The position numbers and the translations under genes are program-made. Below are positions 62,957 to 64,000 of a stretch of 64,000 nt of DNA, piece after piece. Below the pieces are notes generated by a model that made no database searches, was not told the origin of the DNA, and was given only the letters and a program-made list of their open reading frames with translations. This DNA comes from Nitrosopumilus sp. b3. GTDB taxonomy: Archaea > Thermoproteota > Nitrososphaeria > Nitrososphaerales > Nitrosopumilaceae. The stretch covers positions 1-64,000 of the forward strand of contig NZ_MU078693.1 in assembly GCF_014078525.1 (NCBI RefSeq), written 5' to 3'. Position 1 is the first letter of the stretch. The number at the start of each line of letters is the position of its first letter.

Positions 62957-63792
62957 TGTAACATCATCTCAATTGATTTGATATCCATGTTTGATTTGAC
63001 AATTTTTGCCAATCTATCTAATTCAATATCAATTTTTGAGAGATTTTTCCTAGTCCATGCAATATTTTTGGGTTTTGCATTAAGAGAGTCTTCTTCAGGT
63101 AAATCCAAATTTATTAATGGAATAGTTCCTACAACCGGAATCTTGGTGATGCTTTTGAGTTTTTTAAATCCCGGTTTTAGTACGTTTATGTCACCTCTAA
63201 ATTTGTTTAATATGAAACCTTTTACAAGATGTTGATATTTTTTATCTATTAGAGACATCGTACCCACAAGACTTGCAAAAGAACCGCCTTTGTCAATATC
63301 AGAAACAAGTAATACTGAAGCATCTGCTTTTTTTGCAATTCTCATATTTGCAATATCAAATTTTTGTAAATTAATTTCAGCTGGTGATCCTGCTCCTTCA
63401 ATAATAACCAAATCAAATTTTTTCTGCAAAGTTTTCAAGGATTTTGTTGCGATTTTAATTCCTTCAGTATTTACAAATTTTTCATAATAATCTTTGGCAT
63501 GCATTTTTTTGTAGCGTTTGCCATTTAGATATACAAGACTATTGTAATTTCCCAAAGGCTTTAGCAGAATAGGATTCAATGTTGGAGCGATTTCACATCT
63601 AGCAGCAATTGCTTGAATAGCTTGAGCACGAGAAATTTCAAATGTAGGCGTGATATATGCAAAGTTTGACATATTTTGAGATTTGAATGGTGCAACAGTG
63701 ATTCCTTTGTCTGAGAAAATTCTACAAAGCGCTGCAACTAGTGTTGTTTTTCCAGCACCTGAAGATGTTCCTTGAATCATTAATGATTTCAT
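62953..63792 (-). CDS. cobQ: Cobyric acid synthase-like protein lacking the glutaminase domain
   Basis: The 279-residue protein begins with the DTBS/CobQ P-loop MIQGTSSGAGKTTLVAALCRIF, then FKSQNMSNFAYIT, IEISRAQAIQA-like text (FEISRAQAIQA), NPILLKPLGN, VIIEGAGSPAEINL, VSDIDKGGSFASLVGT and GFILNKFRGD. These match only the synthetase half of CobQ, which normally has ~480 residues including a C-terminal class I glutaminase with a Cys nucleophile. Here the frame ends after that half and cbiB begins at once, so the domain is not merely frameshifted. CobQ amidates four side chains of the corrin; the nitrogen source for this version is open. Confidence 0.88.
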   Translation of the reverse strand: MKSLMIQGTSSGAGKTTLVAALCRIFSDKGITVAPFKSQNMSNFAYITPTFEISRAQAIQAIAARCEIAPTLNPILLKPLGNYNSLVYLNGKRYKKMHAKDYYEKFVNTEGIKIATKSLKTLQKKFDLVIIEGAGSPAEINLQKFDIANMRIAKKADASVLLVSDIDKGGSFASLVGTMSLIDKKYQHLVKGFILNKFRGDINVLKPGFKKLKSITKIPVVGTIPLINLDLPEEDSLNAKPKNIAWTRKNLSKIDIELDRLAKIVKSNMDIKSIEMMLQ

Positions 63793-64000
63793 ACAATACT
63801 CTCCAAAGCTTTTACTAGTTTTAGGTTATCCTTATGAGATTTTACAGCAATACGAAAATAGTGATTGTTTAATCCTCTAAAATTTTTACAATCACGAATT
63901 AGAATTTTGTTTTTAAGTAATTTTTTTTGTATTTCTGTAGAATCATGAGTTGTTTTGATTAAAATAAAATTTGTAGATGAATCATGACATTGAAAACCAT
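63789..64000 (-). CDS. Class I/II PLP aminotransferase-like protein, C-terminal end only
   Basis: I translated this from the right edge; the N-terminus lies outside the window. The visible ~69 residues include NFILIKTTHDSTEI, KILIRDCKNFRGL and HYFRIAVKSHKDN, the C-terminal domain of HisC/CobC-like aminotransferases. The TGA stop overlaps the ATG of the cobQ-like gene (ATGA), so it is part of the cobalamin operon. There it is most likely the threonine-phosphate decarboxylase that makes aminopropanol phosphate for CbiB. The identification rests on context plus this short end. Confidence 0.75.
   Translation of the reverse strand, partial: GFQCHDSSTNFILIKTTHDSTEIQKKLLKNKILIRDCKNFRGLNNHYFRIAVKSHKDNLKLVKALESIV

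Overview
The window is typical of a low-GC ammonia-oxidising archaeon of the Nitrosopumilus type (Nitrososphaeria, formerly Thaumarchaeota). Four things point there: a complex III set (cupredoxin, cytochrome b, Rieske protein) beside a very large S-layer gene; archaeal information-processing genes (Kae1, Bud32, TiaS, Taw1, TgtA, Csl4, a beta-CASP RNase, Dph2, thermosome, L44e, S27e); a late cobalamin pathway; and archaeal tRNAs, one with a bulge-helix-bulge intron. Genes are packed tightly, with 1-4 nt overlaps inside operons. Many first genes have a TATA-like box 25-32 nt upstream of the start codon, which implies mostly leaderless mRNAs.

Layout. 1-3.5 kb: two tandem secreted proteins made of thrombospondin type 3 calcium-binding repeats. 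3.6-12.5 kb: tRNA modification and RNA processing (taw1, bud32, kae1, a YchF-like GTPase, a Fap7-like kinase, tgtA, aCPSF2-like) with an ITPase, a ferredoxin and two small unknown genes. 12.5-17.1 kb: an OGG1-type glycosylase and tRNA-Arg(TCT), with a compact ~3.6 kb integrated element between them that carries a tyrosine recombinase. 17.1-30.4 kb: cell envelope and respiration (cupredoxin, cytochrome b, Rieske, a giant subtilase, an anchored Ig-like protein, the S-layer protein). 30.6-33.2 kb: a ubiquitin-like/E1 fusion and threonine synthase. 34-41.3 kb: a nine-gene histidine operon, hisG-D-C-HAD-B-H-A-F-I. 41.4-43.7 kb: class II-like HMG-CoA reductase and a sugar-dehydrogenase-like beta-propeller. 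43.8-49.9 kb: initiator tRNA-Met with an intron, tiaS, dph2, a TPR protein, an alcohol dehydrogenase, csl4 and pheA. 49.9-55.2 kb: guaB and guaA flank a pterin pair (dihydropteroate synthase and MptE). 55.2-60.7 kb: small unknowns, a ROK kinase, thermosome, adenine deaminase and two ribosomal proteins. 60.7-64 kb: a cobalamin operon (aminotransferase, cobQ-like, cbiB, cobS, cobY) that runs off the right edge.

The most interesting observation is the integrated element. An 11-bp direct repeat lies at the OGG1 stop codon and again in the tRNA-Arg promoter. If the ends are joined at this repeat, a truncated P-loop ORF reads in frame across the junction and stops 7 nt before the integrase start. 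That would recreate one four-gene operon in the excised circle. Integration would therefore separate the integrase from its own operon promoter. Other points of note are a cobyric acid synthase without its glutaminase domain, a SAMP/MoaD-like domain fused to its E1-like enzyme, a 15-nt D-loop intron in the initiator tRNA, and a perfect palindrome just upstream of the S-layer promoter.
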